NCBI RefSeq assembly: GCF_014334095.1
Contig: NZ_CP060495.1
Coordinates: forward strand, 2,007,001-2,071,000
DNA length: 64,000 bases
Source: Novosphingopyxis iocasae
Lineage (GTDB): Bacteria > Pseudomonadota > Alphaproteobacteria > Sphingomonadales > Sphingomonadaceae
Direction: 5' to 3'
Position 1 is the first letter of the stretch, and each line of letters opens with the position of its first letter. Both the position numbers and the translations under genes were made by a program. The notes under the pieces were generated by a model. It saw nothing but the letters and a program-made list of their open reading frames with translations, was not told the DNA's origin and did not search any database. Below, one piece after another: positions 48,392-58,297 of the stretch.

Positions 48392-49030
48392 ATGGTTCGC
48401 AAATCCATAGCCCTTGCGGCTGCCGCCCTGGCAGCGGCGCCGATGGCCGTGAGCCTGGCCCCCGCCGCCATCGCGGCACCCGCCGCCTCGCCCGATCTTG
48501 CCCGCGTTGCTGCGCATTTGAAGGCCGCGAACACCATGACCGCGGATTTCACTCAGAGCGATCGCTCCGGCCAGACACTGACTGGCAAACTGATCCTGAA
48601 GCGGCCGGGCCGCATTCGCTTCCAGTATCAGAAGGATGTGCCGTTGCTGATCGTCGCCGATGGCAAGGCGCTGACCATGATCGATTATGAAGTGAAGCAG
48701 GTACAACGCTGGCCGATCGCGAACAGCCCGCTGTCGGCACTGCTCGATCCCGATCACAACCTCGCCAAATATGGACGGGTCGTCAGCACCGGAAACAACA
48801 ATGTCGTCCGGGTCGATGTGAAGGACCCGAAGCATCCGGAATATGGCGTGCTCAGCATGATCTTCGTGCGCAATCCGAATGCACCGGGCGGGCTGATGCT
48901 CGATAGCTGGGTCGCGCTGGATTCGCAGAACAACCGCACCACGGTTCGGCTGAAAAACCAGAAGTTCAACGCAAGCGTTTCGGACAATAGTTTCCGCTGG
49001 ACCGATCCGCGTCCGCGCGGCCGTCGATAG
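48392..49030 (+). CDS. lolA: Outer-membrane lipoprotein carrier protein LolA
   Basis: 212 residues. A signal peptide (MVRKSIALAAAALAAAPMAV..AIAAPA) leads to the LolA fold: an N-terminal helix (ARVAAHLKAANTMTADFTQ), then the antiparallel sheet (KLILKRPGRIRFQYQKDVP, LLIVADGKALTMIDYE) and a late DPKHPEYGVLSMIFVR strand. It carries lipoproteins across the periplasm. It is preceded by AGGAG and by a weak hairpin (CTGAAC/GTTCAG near 48307-48334) after ftsK. lolB and lolCDE are not present. Confidence 0.88.
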   Translation: MVRKSIALAAAALAAAPMAVSLAPAAIAAPAASPDLARVAAHLKAANTMTADFTQSDRSGQTLTGKLILKRPGRIRFQYQKDVPLLIVADGKALTMIDYEVKQVQRWPIANSPLSALLDPDHNLAKYGRVVSTGNNNVVRVDVKDPKHPEYGVLSMIFVRNPNAPGGLMLDSWVALDSQNNRTTVRLKNQKFNASVSDNSFRWTDPRPRGRR

Positions 49031-49341
49031 GGCGTTCCGGCAAGCTACGGACTGCGAACATGGCAGGAATCTGACTGCTATGTTCATGATGTGGACAGGT
49101 GGGAAAGCGTAATTGGAGATCACAGGAACGGTCGATCGAGCGAGTTCCCCCCTGTTGCTCGCTCTTATTGTCGGCCGTTTCTGACAAAGCGTGACGAACG
49201 CAAGCTTGGCCCCCATCCCTTTTTGCCCCCGGGATGGGGGTTTTGCTTTGTCAGGTGCAAGCGTGACCGTAAGGCCCCGCGCCTCCTGCAAACGGCACTG
49301 CACTCTTGGGTTTTGGGCCATGCGCGCCTAAGTCCTGCGGC
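49031..49341 (+). ncRNA. Intergenic region with possible structured small RNA ending at a terminator
   Basis: No protein gene fits the 311 bases after lolA. The plus strand has GAGCGAG/CTCGCTC (49138-49144 with 49158-49164), TTGTC/GACAA (49168-49172 with 49183-49187), and a strong intrinsic terminator (CCCCCATCCC with GGGATGGGGG then TTTT, 49210-49245). The hairpins lie in order before it, as in a small RNA of roughly 150 nt; a clear promoter was not seen (TATGTT at 49079 is the best -10, no -35). It could equally be the long 3' end of lolA mRNA. Confidence 0.3.
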
Positions 49342-50136
49342 ATGTCCAATACGATCCGCATCGCCTCCTGGAACATCAACTCGGTCCGCGCGCGCATGGA
49401 AAGCGTTGAGCGTTTTCTGAAGGAAGAATCACCCGATATTCTTTGCCTGCAGGAGACCAAGGTGGTCGACCAGCAGTTCCCGGAAGGCCCCTTCCGCATG
49501 CTGGGCTACAATCACCAGATGCTCCACGGCCAGCCGATGCACCACGGCGTGTGCATCCTCAGCAAGATCCCGCTGTCGCAGGATGATCGGCTGGATTGGC
49601 AGAACAATGGCGAGGCGCGGCATCTCGGCGTGCGCCTGCCCAATGGCTGGCGGCTGGAAAATGTCTATGTGCCCGCAGGCGGCGACGTGCCGGATCGGGA
49701 AGAAAACCCCAAATTCGGCCAGAAACTGGACTTTCTGGAGCGTATGATCGCTTGGTCCGGCACGCTGGAACACCCCACCATCCTGACCGGTGATTTCAAC
49801 GTCGCTCCGCTGGAAAGCGACGTGTGGAGCCACAAGCAACTCCTCAAGGTGGTGAGCCACACACCGATCGAAGTTGAAACGCTCGACCGGCTGAAAGCGG
49901 CGGGCGACTGGGTGGACCTCGGCCGCCATTTCCACGCGGCACCCAAGCGACTCTACACCTGGTGGAGCTACCGGGCGCGCGACCACACCAAATCGGATCG
50001 CGGACGGCGGCTGGACCATATGTGGGTGACGCCCGATCTCACCGACCATGCCGTTTCCCATGTGGTGCATGAGGACTGCCGCAGCTGGCTGCGCCCTTCC
50101 GATCACATCCCCATCGTCACGGAATTCCGTCTTTGA
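49342..50136 (+). CDS. xth: Exodeoxyribonuclease III
   Basis: 264 residues, EEP superfamily. Catalytic landmarks are present in order: IASWNINSVRAR (Asn and Glu context), ILCLQETKV (the metal-binding Glu), ILTGDFNVAP (Asp/Asn pair), RRLDHMWVT, and the final SDHIPIVTE with the catalytic His. It is a 3'-5' exonuclease and AP endonuclease in base-excision repair. The ATG at 49342 gives the family start. Its stop overlaps the TTG start of ribA. Confidence 0.93.
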   Translation: MSNTIRIASWNINSVRARMESVERFLKEESPDILCLQETKVVDQQFPEGPFRMLGYNHQMLHGQPMHHGVCILSKIPLSQDDRLDWQNNGEARHLGVRLPNGWRLENVYVPAGGDVPDREENPKFGQKLDFLERMIAWSGTLEHPTILTGDFNVAPLESDVWSHKQLLKVVSHTPIEVETLDRLKAAGDWVDLGRHFHAAPKRLYTWWSYRARDHTKSDRGRRLDHMWVTPDLTDHAVSHVVHEDCRSWLRPSDHIPIVTEFRL

Positions 50137-51188
50137 GCCAGCCAAACGATGCGCGCCGCGCCGCCCGCGCGATCGATGCGCTGCGCCGCGGCTGGCCGGT
50201 GCGGATCGAAGGACAAGACGGCGCGATGATCGTCCGTTCGGTTGAAACGCTGTTCGAGGATGCGATTCCGGCAGATGCGACCCTGCTGATTTCAGCCGAG
50301 CGCGCGGCCACGCTGAAAATCGTCAACCAGCGTGAGGCTGCTCACGGGGCAGCGCCGGTTCTCATTAAAACGCCCGAACCGCTGACGGGGCCTGCCATCA
50401 TTGCGATCGCCGACCCGTCGCGCGACCTTGCGACACCTTTCAAGGGGCCGTTTACGGCGCTGGCGCTGAATGCCGGAGACGCAGCACGCGGCGGGCTGGA
50501 GCTCGCGCGCCATGCCGGGCTCCTTCCGGCGCTGCTGGTGCTCAGCCAAGACGATGCCGTCGACCGCGCGAGCACGGCCGATATTGCCGCCTACCGCGAT
50601 CCGGCGCAGCTGCGCATCGCGGCGCGGGCTCGCCTGCCCGTGCTGGGGGCCGAGGATAGCCATATCACCGTGTTCCGCGCCGAATCGGACGCGCGCGAAC
50701 ATGTCGCGCTCATGGTGGGATCGCGCCGCGATGGGCCGCCTCTGGTGCGCCTGCATAGCGAATGCCTGACCGGCGATGTTTTCGGGTCGCTCAAATGCGA
50801 TTGCGGGCCGCAGCTGGCAGAGGCGGTGCGCCGCATGGACGATCACGGCTGGGGCGTGCTGCTCTACCTGCGCCAAGAAGGGCGCGGCATCGGCCTCGTC
50901 AACAAGCTGCGCGCTTATGATCTGCAGGATCAGGGCTTCGACACCGTGGACGCCAACCGGCGGCTGGGCTTTGCCGACGACGCGCGCGACTTTGCGGTCG
51001 CCGCACGCATGCTTGGTCTGCTCGGTATCGATGCGGTGCGGCTGCTGACCAACAATCCCGCCAAGGTAGCGGGACTGGAGAAAGCGGGTATCGCGGTGAA
51101 AGAACGTGTTCCGATCCAGATTGCGCCCAATCCGCACAACCATGCCTATCTGGACACCAAGCGCGATCGATCAGGGCACCAGCTCTAA
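50133..51188 (+). CDS. ribA: GTP cyclohydrolase II with divergent N-terminal extension
   Basis: 351 residues from a TTG overlapping the xth stop. The C-terminal part (from about 185) has the zinc set Cys211, Cys222 and Cys224 (SECLTGDVFGSLKCDCG), the RQEGRGIGLVNK GTP-binding motif and the TNNPAKVAGLEKAG segment of RibA. The first 150 residues are additional: RRAARAIDALRRGWPVRI recalls the first helix of DHBP synthase (RibB), but the acidic metal-binding residues are not recognisable, so it may be a decayed RibB-like domain, giving a RibBA-like protein with one live half. It starts riboflavin synthesis. It is convergent with glnD. Confidence 0.9.
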   Translation: MSQPNDARRAARAIDALRRGWPVRIEGQDGAMIVRSVETLFEDAIPADATLLISAERAATLKIVNQREAAHGAAPVLIKTPEPLTGPAIIAIADPSRDLATPFKGPFTALALNAGDAARGGLELARHAGLLPALLVLSQDDAVDRASTADIAAYRDPAQLRIAARARLPVLGAEDSHITVFRAESDAREHVALMVGSRRDGPPLVRLHSECLTGDVFGSLKCDCGPQLAEAVRRMDDHGWGVLLYLRQEGRGIGLVNKLRAYDLQDQGFDTVDANRRLGFADDARDFAVAARMLGLLGIDAVRLLTNNPAKVAGLEKAGIAVKERVPIQIAPNPHNHAYLDTKRDRSGHQL

Positions 51189-51221
51189 CGGTCCGCGCGC
51201 CGAAATCGGATCCACGGGCGT

Positions 51222-53978
51222 TCAGGCCACCTGCCGTTCCTCGTCGAACTCTCCCTTGGCCGCTTCCATCAGCCGCGCTTCCAGCGTCTTGAGCCGCTGC
51301 GAACCCTCGATCTTGGCACCCAGCAGATCGGTCACGTAGAACGTATCGACCGCACGCTCCCCATAAGTCATGATGTGCGCGCTGCGGATCATCGCCTTGG
51401 ATCGGAACAGCGCTTGGGCAAGGCTGTTGAGCAAAGCCGGCCGGTCGCGCGCATTCACCTCGATCACCGTGAAGCGGTTGGACGCGTCGTTATCGCTCAC
51501 CACGAAGGGGGCCACCTCGAACGCATCGGCACGTGGCAACGGCAGCGGGCGCTGTTCCAGCCGGTCGACCATGCGCGAGCGGCTGGTGAGCGCCTCGACA
51601 ATCGAATCTTCCAGCCGTTTCAATTGATCTTCGTCGCAAAACGGGCGGTTTTGCGGGTCCTGTACCAGGAAATTGTCCATCGCCATGCCGTCGGTCGTCG
51701 TGTGGACGCGCGCGTCGATCACCGACGCACCGGCTAGGTGAATCGCACCGACGATACGATAGAACAGCCCCGGATGATCGGCCGCATAGACCGAGACCAG
51801 GGTGGCGCCGCGCTCCGCATAATAACAGGCGTCGATCGACAGCGCATCGTCGCCTGCCGCGAGCAAATCGCGCGCATTGCGCAGCACGATATCGTCCGGT
51901 TCCGCGATCCAGTAGGCATCGGGAAAGCGTTTGGCGAGCCGCGCGAATTCCTTCTCGGGCAGATCAAGCGCGGCCTTAAGCGCCTCCTTGCTCTGTTCGA
52001 TCCGTTCTGCGCGGCCATGTTCCTTATGGCCGAGGCGCAGCACCTCCTCCGCCGCGGAATAAAGATCGCCCAGAAGCTGGCGCTTCCAGCTGTTCCACAC
52101 ACCCGGCCCCACCGCGCGGATATCGACGACCGTCAGCAGCAACAGAAGCTTCAGCCGCTCGATCGACTGAACCTGATCGGTGAAATCGGCGATGGTCTTG
52201 TAATCGGCCAGATCGCGCTTGAAAGCGGTGGCGCTCATCAGGAGATGATAGCGCACGAGCCAGCTGACGAGCTCGGTTTCCGACGCATCCAGCCCCAGCC
52301 GCGGGCAAAGCTTGAGCGCTACCTGCGCACCCAGCACGCTGTGATCGCCGCCACGGCCCTTGGCGATGTCATGCAGCAAGGTCGCGACATAAAGCACGCG
52401 CCGATGCTTCAGCTTGGGCAGCATATCGGTGGCGATCGGATGGTCTTCGGCAAGCTTGCCGCTTTCGATATCACTAAGCAGCCCGATCGCGCGAATCGTG
52501 TGCTCGTCCACGGTATAATGGTGATACATGTCGAACTGCATCTGCGCGACGACGCGCCCAAACTCCGGCACGAAGCGGCCGAAGACCGTCGCCTCGTTCA
52601 TCCAGCGCAGCACCATCGCCGGATCGCGCGGCGAGCTCAGCACATCGAGAAACAGCTGGTTGGCACGCGCATCACGGCGCACTGGACCGTCGATGCTTTT
52701 TGAATCGCGCCGCGCGGCGCGCATGGCGAGCGGGTGAATTTCATAGCCATAGCGATCGGCCAGCCAGAACATCTCGATCAGCCGCACCGGATCCTCACGG
52801 AAGAAATCATCGTCCGGAATCGCGATGCGTCCCTGATCCAGCTGAAAACCGTTCAGTTTTTTCAGCGATTTTGGCCGGCGCGTAAACCGGTGGTGCATGC
52901 GCTTGGCCTGCGCCTCTTCCAGATGGCTGAGGAACAGGCCGGTCAGATCGCCGACGGTCTTGGCATTGGTGAAATAGAATTTCATGAACCGCTCGACCGA
53001 TGAGCTGCCGGGCCGATCAGCATAGCCCATCCGCTCTGCCACCTCACGCTGCAGATCGAAGGTCAGCCGGTCCTCAGCGCGGCCGGTAATCGTGTGCAAA
53101 TGGCAGCGCACCGCCCAGAGGAAGTTCTCCGCGCGGCGGAACTTGCGATATTCGGCGCGAGTGAACAGCCCTTCGGCCACCAGTTCGGCGGCCTGCGGCA
53201 CGCGGTACATATATTTGCCGATCCAGTAGAGCGTCTGCAGATCACGAAGGCCGCCCTTGCCCTCCTTCACGTTAGGCTCGACGACATAACGGCTATCGCC
53301 CATCCGCCGGTGGCGCGCATCGCGCTCCTCGATCTTCTGCTGAATGAAGCGCGGCACGCTGCCTGCCACCACTTCGTTCCAGAAGCGTTCGGCGGCCTCG
53401 TCATAAATGCCGCGATCGCCCCAAATGAAGCGTGCTTCCAGAAGCGAGGTACGGATAGTCACATCCTCGCGCGCCAGCTTCACCATCTCATCAAGCGAGC
53501 GGCTCGAATGGCCGACTTTCAGGCCGAGATCCCACAGAAAATATAGCACGGCCTCCACCACCTGCTCGGTCCAGCCGGTGCGTTTATAGGGCGTGAGGAA
53601 GGCCAGATCGACATCGCTATGCGGTGCCATCTCACCGCGACCATAGCCGCCCACCGCGTGGAGCGAGAGGCGCTCCGAACTGGATGGATTGCTTGAAGGG
53701 TAGAGCTGCCCGGTGACATAATCGTAGATCAGACGGATGATCTGATCGATCAGATGCGCCTGCTCTGCCGCGCGGGCATGCCCCTCGGTCGGTTCCGCCT
53801 CCAGACGGTGCGCGATCTCCGCACGGCCAGCGGCAAGCGCCTCCTGCAGCAGATTGCGAATCGCGGGCCGCGCTCCCTTGCCGCCATGTTCGGCGATCAG
53901 GCCATCGATGGTGCCGGCGAGCGCGCGGCGATCGATGATGCCGCGCTGCCCTTCGAATTTGTCGCGCAATGCCTTCAT
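51222..53978 (-). CDS. glnD: Bifunctional PII uridylyltransferase/uridylyl-removing enzyme
   Basis: 918 residues. Domains in order: nucleotidyltransferase (GGYGRGEMAPHSDVDL at residues 110-125), a PII-uridylyltransferase helical region, an HD phosphohydrolase domain (LYVATLLHDIAKGRGGDHS near 530-540) and two ACT domains (LVSVYAADHPGLFYRIVG near 730 and FTVIEVNARDRPALLNSLA near 840) that sense glutamine. It adds and removes UMP on PII to set nitrogen status. No truncation is visible. It is convergent with ribA, with 33 bases between. Confidence 0.96.
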   Translation of the reverse strand: MKALRDKFEGQRGIIDRRALAGTIDGLIAEHGGKGARPAIRNLLQEALAAGRAEIAHRLEAEPTEGHARAAEQAHLIDQIIRLIYDYVTGQLYPSSNPSSSERLSLHAVGGYGRGEMAPHSDVDLAFLTPYKRTGWTEQVVEAVLYFLWDLGLKVGHSSRSLDEMVKLAREDVTIRTSLLEARFIWGDRGIYDEAAERFWNEVVAGSVPRFIQQKIEERDARHRRMGDSRYVVEPNVKEGKGGLRDLQTLYWIGKYMYRVPQAAELVAEGLFTRAEYRKFRRAENFLWAVRCHLHTITGRAEDRLTFDLQREVAERMGYADRPGSSSVERFMKFYFTNAKTVGDLTGLFLSHLEEAQAKRMHHRFTRRPKSLKKLNGFQLDQGRIAIPDDDFFREDPVRLIEMFWLADRYGYEIHPLAMRAARRDSKSIDGPVRRDARANQLFLDVLSSPRDPAMVLRWMNEATVFGRFVPEFGRVVAQMQFDMYHHYTVDEHTIRAIGLLSDIESGKLAEDHPIATDMLPKLKHRRVLYVATLLHDIAKGRGGDHSVLGAQVALKLCPRLGLDASETELVSWLVRYHLLMSATAFKRDLADYKTIADFTDQVQSIERLKLLLLLTVVDIRAVGPGVWNSWKRQLLGDLYSAAEEVLRLGHKEHGRAERIEQSKEALKAALDLPEKEFARLAKRFPDAYWIAEPDDIVLRNARDLLAAGDDALSIDACYYAERGATLVSVYAADHPGLFYRIVGAIHLAGASVIDARVHTTTDGMAMDNFLVQDPQNRPFCDEDQLKRLEDSIVEALTSRSRMVDRLEQRPLPLPRADAFEVAPFVVSDNDASNRFTVIEVNARDRPALLNSLAQALFRSKAMIRSAHIMTYGERAVDTFYVTDLLGAKIEGSQRLKTLEARLMEAAKGEFDEERQVA

Positions 53979-54018
53979 GGGTCCGATATGGAGACGAGGC
54001 TGCCCAAACTCAAACGCT

Positions 54019-55722
54019 CTAGGCCGCGTCGCCTGCTACCTTCGCATTATATTCCGCGCGCAGGGTTTTGCGGTCGATCTTCTGCGTACCCAGCCGCGGC
54101 AGCATCTCTTCCGCCTTCCAGAGATATTGCGGCACCTTGAACTTGGCGAGGCGATTTTCGAGAAAAGAGCGCAGTTCGTCTGCGCCCAGATCGACACCCT
54201 CGCGCGGAAGATAGACCATGCCGACCACTTCTCCGTAATGATCATCGGCCACGCCAAAGGCACAAAGCTCGGCCATGTCTTCATGCTCATAGGCCGCGGC
54301 TTCCACCTCCGTGCAGGCGATATTCTCGCCCCCTCGGATGATGATGTCCTTCTTGCGGTCCACGATGTAGAGATAGCCGTCCTCATCGACATAACCGATG
54401 TCGCCGGTGCGGAAGTACAAATCATCTGTAATCGCCGCGCGCGTTGCCTCGGGGTCGTTCCAATAGCCCTCGAAATTGGCGATCGAACGGATACAGACTT
54501 CGCCCCGTTCTCCCTGCGGCACCGGCGCGCCGAAATCATCCAGGATGCCAAGATCGACCAGCGGCGGCGATGGCGTACCGGTGCTGTCCGGCTTGTCGAT
54601 ATAATTGTCCGAAAAGTTGGTGCAGCCCACCGCGTTCGTTTCGGTGAGGCCATAGCCGATACCGGGGCCGCCCTCTTTCATGCCCTGCTTGATCTTGGTG
54701 ACATGTTCGGCAGGGCGCGGTGCCCCGCCCGAGGCCATGATGGTGCAGCTTGAAAGATCGTAATCGCCGCGCTTGGGATGCACTGCGATCTCATAGCTCA
54801 TCAGCGGTACGCCGGTAAAATAGGTGATCTTTTCCTTTTCGATGAGGCGCATTGCCTCCTCCGCATCCCATTTGCGCATCATCACGAGTTTGCGGCCCAT
54901 GGCAAAGCCCTGCAGCAGCATCGGCACTTCGCCGGTCACATGAAACAGCGGCACGTTCATCAGCGTCGCGGGCGGGAATTTCGGTGCCTCGCCGCGCGCA
55001 GTGGCCAGCTGCAACAGCACCATCGTGCCGCCGACATAGTTCATCGTGCCCTGCACCACCGCACGGTGGGTGGACCAGGCCCCCTTGGACCGGCCGGTCG
55101 AGCCGGAGGTGAACAGGATCGTCGCCTTGTCGTCGCCGCTCAGAACCGGGAGCGGGGTTTCTGCCGCAGCGCCCTCCATGATCTGCGCAAAGGATTCGCG
55201 GGGGCCCACGAAATTGTCATAAACGAAGACCTCCGCGCCGCCGAGATCCTGTCCTTCCAGCCTTGCGGCGCGCTTGGGATCGGCCAGCACCAGCTTGCAG
55301 CCGACCATCTTGATCGCCTCTGCGAATTCGCTGCCGTGCCACCAGCCGTTGAGCAAGGTCGCCACACCGCCGGCCATCAGCACCGCCATATAGGCAACGA
55401 CCCAGTTGGCCGAATTGCGCGCACCGATGCCGACGCGGTCTCCCTTCTCGATCCCCTTGTTGGCGATCAACCCGCCGGCCAGCACGCGCGCGGCCTCATA
55501 GGCCTCGCCAAAGGTTAGGCGCAAATCCCCGTCGATCAGGAATTCCGTGTCCTTATGCTGCATGCAGAAATGCCCGATATAATGGGCGAGCGACGGCGGA
55601 GCCTTCACCAGCGCGGGTAGCGCCACACCGTCCTTTTCAAAGCTTTGCGTTTCCAGAAGCTCGCCTGGCTTCGACAGTGCGGCGACGGCGGCTTGGATCT
55701 GGCGGTCAAGTTCCGAGGGCAT
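54019..55722 (-). CDS. Acyl-CoA synthetase, AMP-forming
   Basis: 567 residues from ATG 55722, with AGGAGAG about ten bases upstream. The adenylate-forming superfamily motifs are present: ILFTSGSTGRSKG (P-loop), the GYGLTETNA motif near 357, FRTGDIGYVDEDGYLYIVDR and the C-terminal catalytic Lys in GTQKIDRKTLRAEY. The N-terminal domain matches long- or medium-chain fatty-acyl-CoA synthetases. The substrate chain is unknown. It is divergent from lgt across about 73 bases. Confidence 0.88.
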   Translation of the reverse strand: MPSELDRQIQAAVAALSKPGELLETQSFEKDGVALPALVKAPPSLAHYIGHFCMQHKDTEFLIDGDLRLTFGEAYEAARVLAGGLIANKGIEKGDRVGIGARNSANWVVAYMAVLMAGGVATLLNGWWHGSEFAEAIKMVGCKLVLADPKRAARLEGQDLGGAEVFVYDNFVGPRESFAQIMEGAAAETPLPVLSGDDKATILFTSGSTGRSKGAWSTHRAVVQGTMNYVGGTMVLLQLATARGEAPKFPPATLMNVPLFHVTGEVPMLLQGFAMGRKLVMMRKWDAEEAMRLIEKEKITYFTGVPLMSYEIAVHPKRGDYDLSSCTIMASGGAPRPAEHVTKIKQGMKEGGPGIGYGLTETNAVGCTNFSDNYIDKPDSTGTPSPPLVDLGILDDFGAPVPQGERGEVCIRSIANFEGYWNDPEATRAAITDDLYFRTGDIGYVDEDGYLYIVDRKKDIIIRGGENIACTEVEAAAYEHEDMAELCAFGVADDHYGEVVGMVYLPREGVDLGADELRSFLENRLAKFKVPQYLWKAEEMLPRLGTQKIDRKTLRAEYNAKVAGDAA

Positions 55723-55795
55723 GAAGTAATCTCTCCTGTTGGCCTTACTGGCTTTATCTCTATATGAGGCCCAACTCCGCGGGGGGAAAGAGCCG

Positions 55796-56659
55796 ATGCT
55801 ATCCATGCTCGCCGAGGCCGGCAGCTTTATCAACTACAGCAATCTCGGACTGGATCCGGTTGCACTCGATCTCGGCTTTTTTCAGCTGCGTTGGTATTCA
55901 CTCGCCTATCTGGCCGGGATCCTCATCGGCTATTGGTATCTCACCAAGCTGGTGGATGCGCCGGGCGCGCCGATGGCGCGGCGCCATGCCGACGATATGA
56001 TTTTCTACGCCACGCTGGGCATCATCCTGGGCGGGCGGATCGGTTATGTATTGTTCTACCAGCCGAGCCTGCTCGATAATCCGGTGAATGTCCTGAAGGT
56101 GTGGGAGGGCGGCATGTCGCTGCATGGCGGCGCGCTCGGTACTATCCTTGCCATCTTCATCTTCTCGCGCGTCCACAAGCTGCAATTCCTGCGGATTTGC
56201 GACTATGTGGCCTGCTGCATCCCCTTCGGCCTGTTCTTCGGACGGCTCGCCAATTTCGTGAACGGAGAGCTTTGGGGCCGCACGACGGATGTGCCTTGGG
56301 CCGTCATCTTCCCCACTGGGGACGGCCTGCCACGTCATCCCAGCCAGCTTTACGAAGCAGGTCTGGAAGGCGTGCTGCTGTTCGCGATCCTGTGGTACTT
56401 CTTCTGGAAGACACAGGCGCGCTACAAGCCCGGCTTCCTGATGGGTGTGACCGCGATCATCTACGGTGCCTCACGCTTTTTCTTGGAATATTTCCGCCAG
56501 CCGGACCGCCAATTGCAGTGGCTGGCCGATCAGACCGGCCTCAGCATGGGCCAGTGGCTCACCATTCCGATGATCCTGCTCGGCCTCTTCCTCGTGCTGA
56601 CCGCCAAAGGCCGGCGCCAGCGGATCGAACCGGTTGCGGGCCAGGACAGCATTGCCTGA
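55796..56659 (+). CDS. lgt: Prolipoprotein diacylglyceryl transferase
   Basis: 287 residues, polytopic. The [20 protein letters not shown] opening, the [16 protein letters not shown] segment with catalytic His and the [14 protein letters not shown] signature near residue 150 identify Lgt, which adds diacylglycerol to lipobox cysteines, as required by Pal and the other lipoproteins here. The ATG at 55796 has GGGGGAAAG upstream; another ATG at 55805 is possible. The start of the next gene overlaps its end. Confidence 0.95.
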   Translation: MLSMLAEAGSFINYSNLGLDPVALDLGFFQLRWYSLAYLAGILIGYWYLTKLVDAPGAPMARRHADDMIFYATLGIILGGRIGYVLFYQPSLLDNPVNVLKVWEGGMSLHGGALGTILAIFIFSRVHKLQFLRICDYVACCIPFGLFFGRLANFVNGELWGRTTDVPWAVIFPTGDGLPRHPSQLYEAGLEGVLLFAILWYFFWKTQARYKPGFLMGVTAIIYGASRFFLEYFRQPDRQLQWLADQTGLSMGQWLTIPMILLGLFLVLTAKGRRQRIEPVAGQDSIA

Positions 56660-57707
56660 AGACGCTACGCTTACCGACCAGTTGCGGCGCCGGATCGCGG
56701 CCTCCGGCCCGATCAGCGTTGCCGAATATATGCGAGAGGCCAACGCCGCTTATTATGCGGCGGGCGATCCGTTCGGCGCAGGTGGTGATTTCGTCACCGC
56801 GCCCGAGATTAGCCAGATGTTCGGCGAAATGGTGGGCCTATGGCTGGCCGATCTCTGGATCCGCGCAGGCCGCCCCGAGCCGGTCCATTATGTGGAACTG
56901 GGTCCGGGCCGCGGCACGCTGGCGCATGATGCGCTGCGTTCCGCCACAGGATTTGGCCTGTCGCCTTCGGTCCAGCTGGTGGAGACCAGTGCGGCGCTAC
57001 GATCGGCGCAGCGTGAACGGCTGCCCCTGGCCGAATGGCATGACAGCATCGAAAGTCTGCCGCGTGACGGCCCTCTGCTGATCGTCGCCAACGAATTTTT
57101 CGACGCCTTGCCCGTGCGCCAGATGATCGCGACCGAAGACGGCTGGCGCGAGCGGATGGTGGCGCTGGACGGCGATGATGGCTTTGCCGCCGAAACCGGT
57201 ACGCGCGCGGTCGACGCGCTCGTGCCGGACGCGGTGCGCGGCGCTCCGGTTGGCAGCATCTATGAACATTGCCCCGATGCCGCCACCATCCTGTTCGATC
57301 TGCTGCGCCGGATCGCTGCGCAGGGCGGAGCGCTTCTCGCTATCGATTACGGATATGATCGATCCGGCATCGGTGAGACACTGCAGGCGGTGAAGGATCA
57401 TGCCCGCGCAGAACCCTTTGCCGATCCCGGAGCGGTGGATCTGACGGCCCATGTCAATTTTCAGGAGCTCGCCAATATCGGCCGGGTGGCGGAAATGGGC
57501 GTTCACGGCCCAGTGGGTCAGGGCCGGTGGCTTGCGATGCTCGGCATCGTGACGCGGGCGCGAACGCTGGCTAGTGCTGCGCCCGATCAGCGCAGCGCGA
57601 TCGCCGCTGCACTGAAACGGCTGACCGCTCCTGATGAAATGGGCGAGCTGTTCAAGGTGCTCGGCTTTACGGCGCCGGGCTGGCCGACGCCGGAAGGCTT
57701 CGCTTAA
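56652..57707 (+). CDS. SAM-dependent methyltransferase, MidA/NDUFAF7 type
   Basis: 351 residues from TTG 56652, which overlaps the lgt stop by eight bases with AGGA five bases before it; an in-frame TTG at 56634 is the alternative. The family hallmarks are [32 protein letters not shown] near residue 50 and the SAM-binding [18 protein letters not shown] near 80, plus the later [14 protein letters not shown]. In mitochondria NDUFAF7 methylates an arginine of complex I; here it may act on NADH dehydrogenase or another partner. Its stop overlaps the convergent lipoprotein stop (TTAA). Confidence 0.87.
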   Translation: MPEDATLTDQLRRRIAASGPISVAEYMREANAAYYAAGDPFGAGGDFVTAPEISQMFGEMVGLWLADLWIRAGRPEPVHYVELGPGRGTLAHDALRSATGFGLSPSVQLVETSAALRSAQRERLPLAEWHDSIESLPRDGPLLIVANEFFDALPVRQMIATEDGWRERMVALDGDDGFAAETGTRAVDALVPDAVRGAPVGSIYEHCPDAATILFDLLRRIAAQGGALLAIDYGYDRSGIGETLQAVKDHARAEPFADPGAVDLTAHVNFQELANIGRVAEMGVHGPVGQGRWLAMLGIVTRARTLASAAPDQRSAIAAALKRLTAPDEMGELFKVLGFTAPGWPTPEGFA

Positions 57708-58297
57708 CCGGCCACCCAGGCGGCGACCGCCTGTGCCACCTCATTCGCCGCGCTGTTGAGCGAGGCACCGGCATTTGCCGGATCGATGCTGGTGAGCGGG
57801 CGGGTCGCGGTGAACCGGCGCGTTTCCACCCGGCCCTGCGGCAGCCGTCGCACGGCATCAAAGGTCACCACGGCGCGGCTGGGCGCTTCGTACACGCCGA
57901 AATCGACGAGCTCTCCGGTCAGATAATCCTGCGATTTTCCGCCCGATTCCGCCTCATCAAGGACAAGCCGTCCGCGCGCCGCGATAGTTTCCGACAACAG
58001 GCTGGTGAACAGGCTTGCAGGCGTATCCGCCCAGCTGCCGTCCTTCAGATAGCTGATGGTGCCCGATGCGCTGGTCACCGGAATCCGGGTGACGCTGAGC
58101 TTCTGCGGCGTGGATGGCTCCGTGACCACCAACGCGCTCGCCTGGCTGCCGGCCATTACGGTACCGGCCTGAACCGTCTGGTCCGGCGTCAGCGTAAGGA
58201 GGAAGGGCGGCGCATCGGGGCCGAAACTGATGCAGGCCGACAGCATCGCCGCCGGTGCCAGAACGAGCAAGCTCAGGGCTTTCATGGGCAGTCTCAT
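57704..58297 (-). CDS. ABC-transport auxiliary lipoprotein (PqiC-like) of the Mla-type operon
   Basis: 197 residues. A lipobox (AAMLSAC, Cys about residue 22) and a compact mature domain with SVTRIPVTSASGTISYLK and RLVLDEAESGGKSQDYLTGEL fit the ABC_trans_aux/PqiC outer-membrane lipoprotein family. It should dock the MCE barrel to the outer membrane. Its ATG overlaps the MCE gene stop by four bases (an ATG at 58285 is the alternative). It is the last gene of the four-gene operon. Confidence 0.82.
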   Translation of the reverse strand: MRLPMKALSLLVLAPAAMLSACISFGPDAPPFLLTLTPDQTVQAGTVMAGSQASALVVTEPSTPQKLSVTRIPVTSASGTISYLKDGSWADTPASLFTSLLSETIAARGRLVLDEAESGGKSQDYLTGELVDFGVYEAPSRAVVTFDAVRRLPQGRVETRRFTATRPLTSIDPANAGASLNSAANEVAQAVAAWVAG

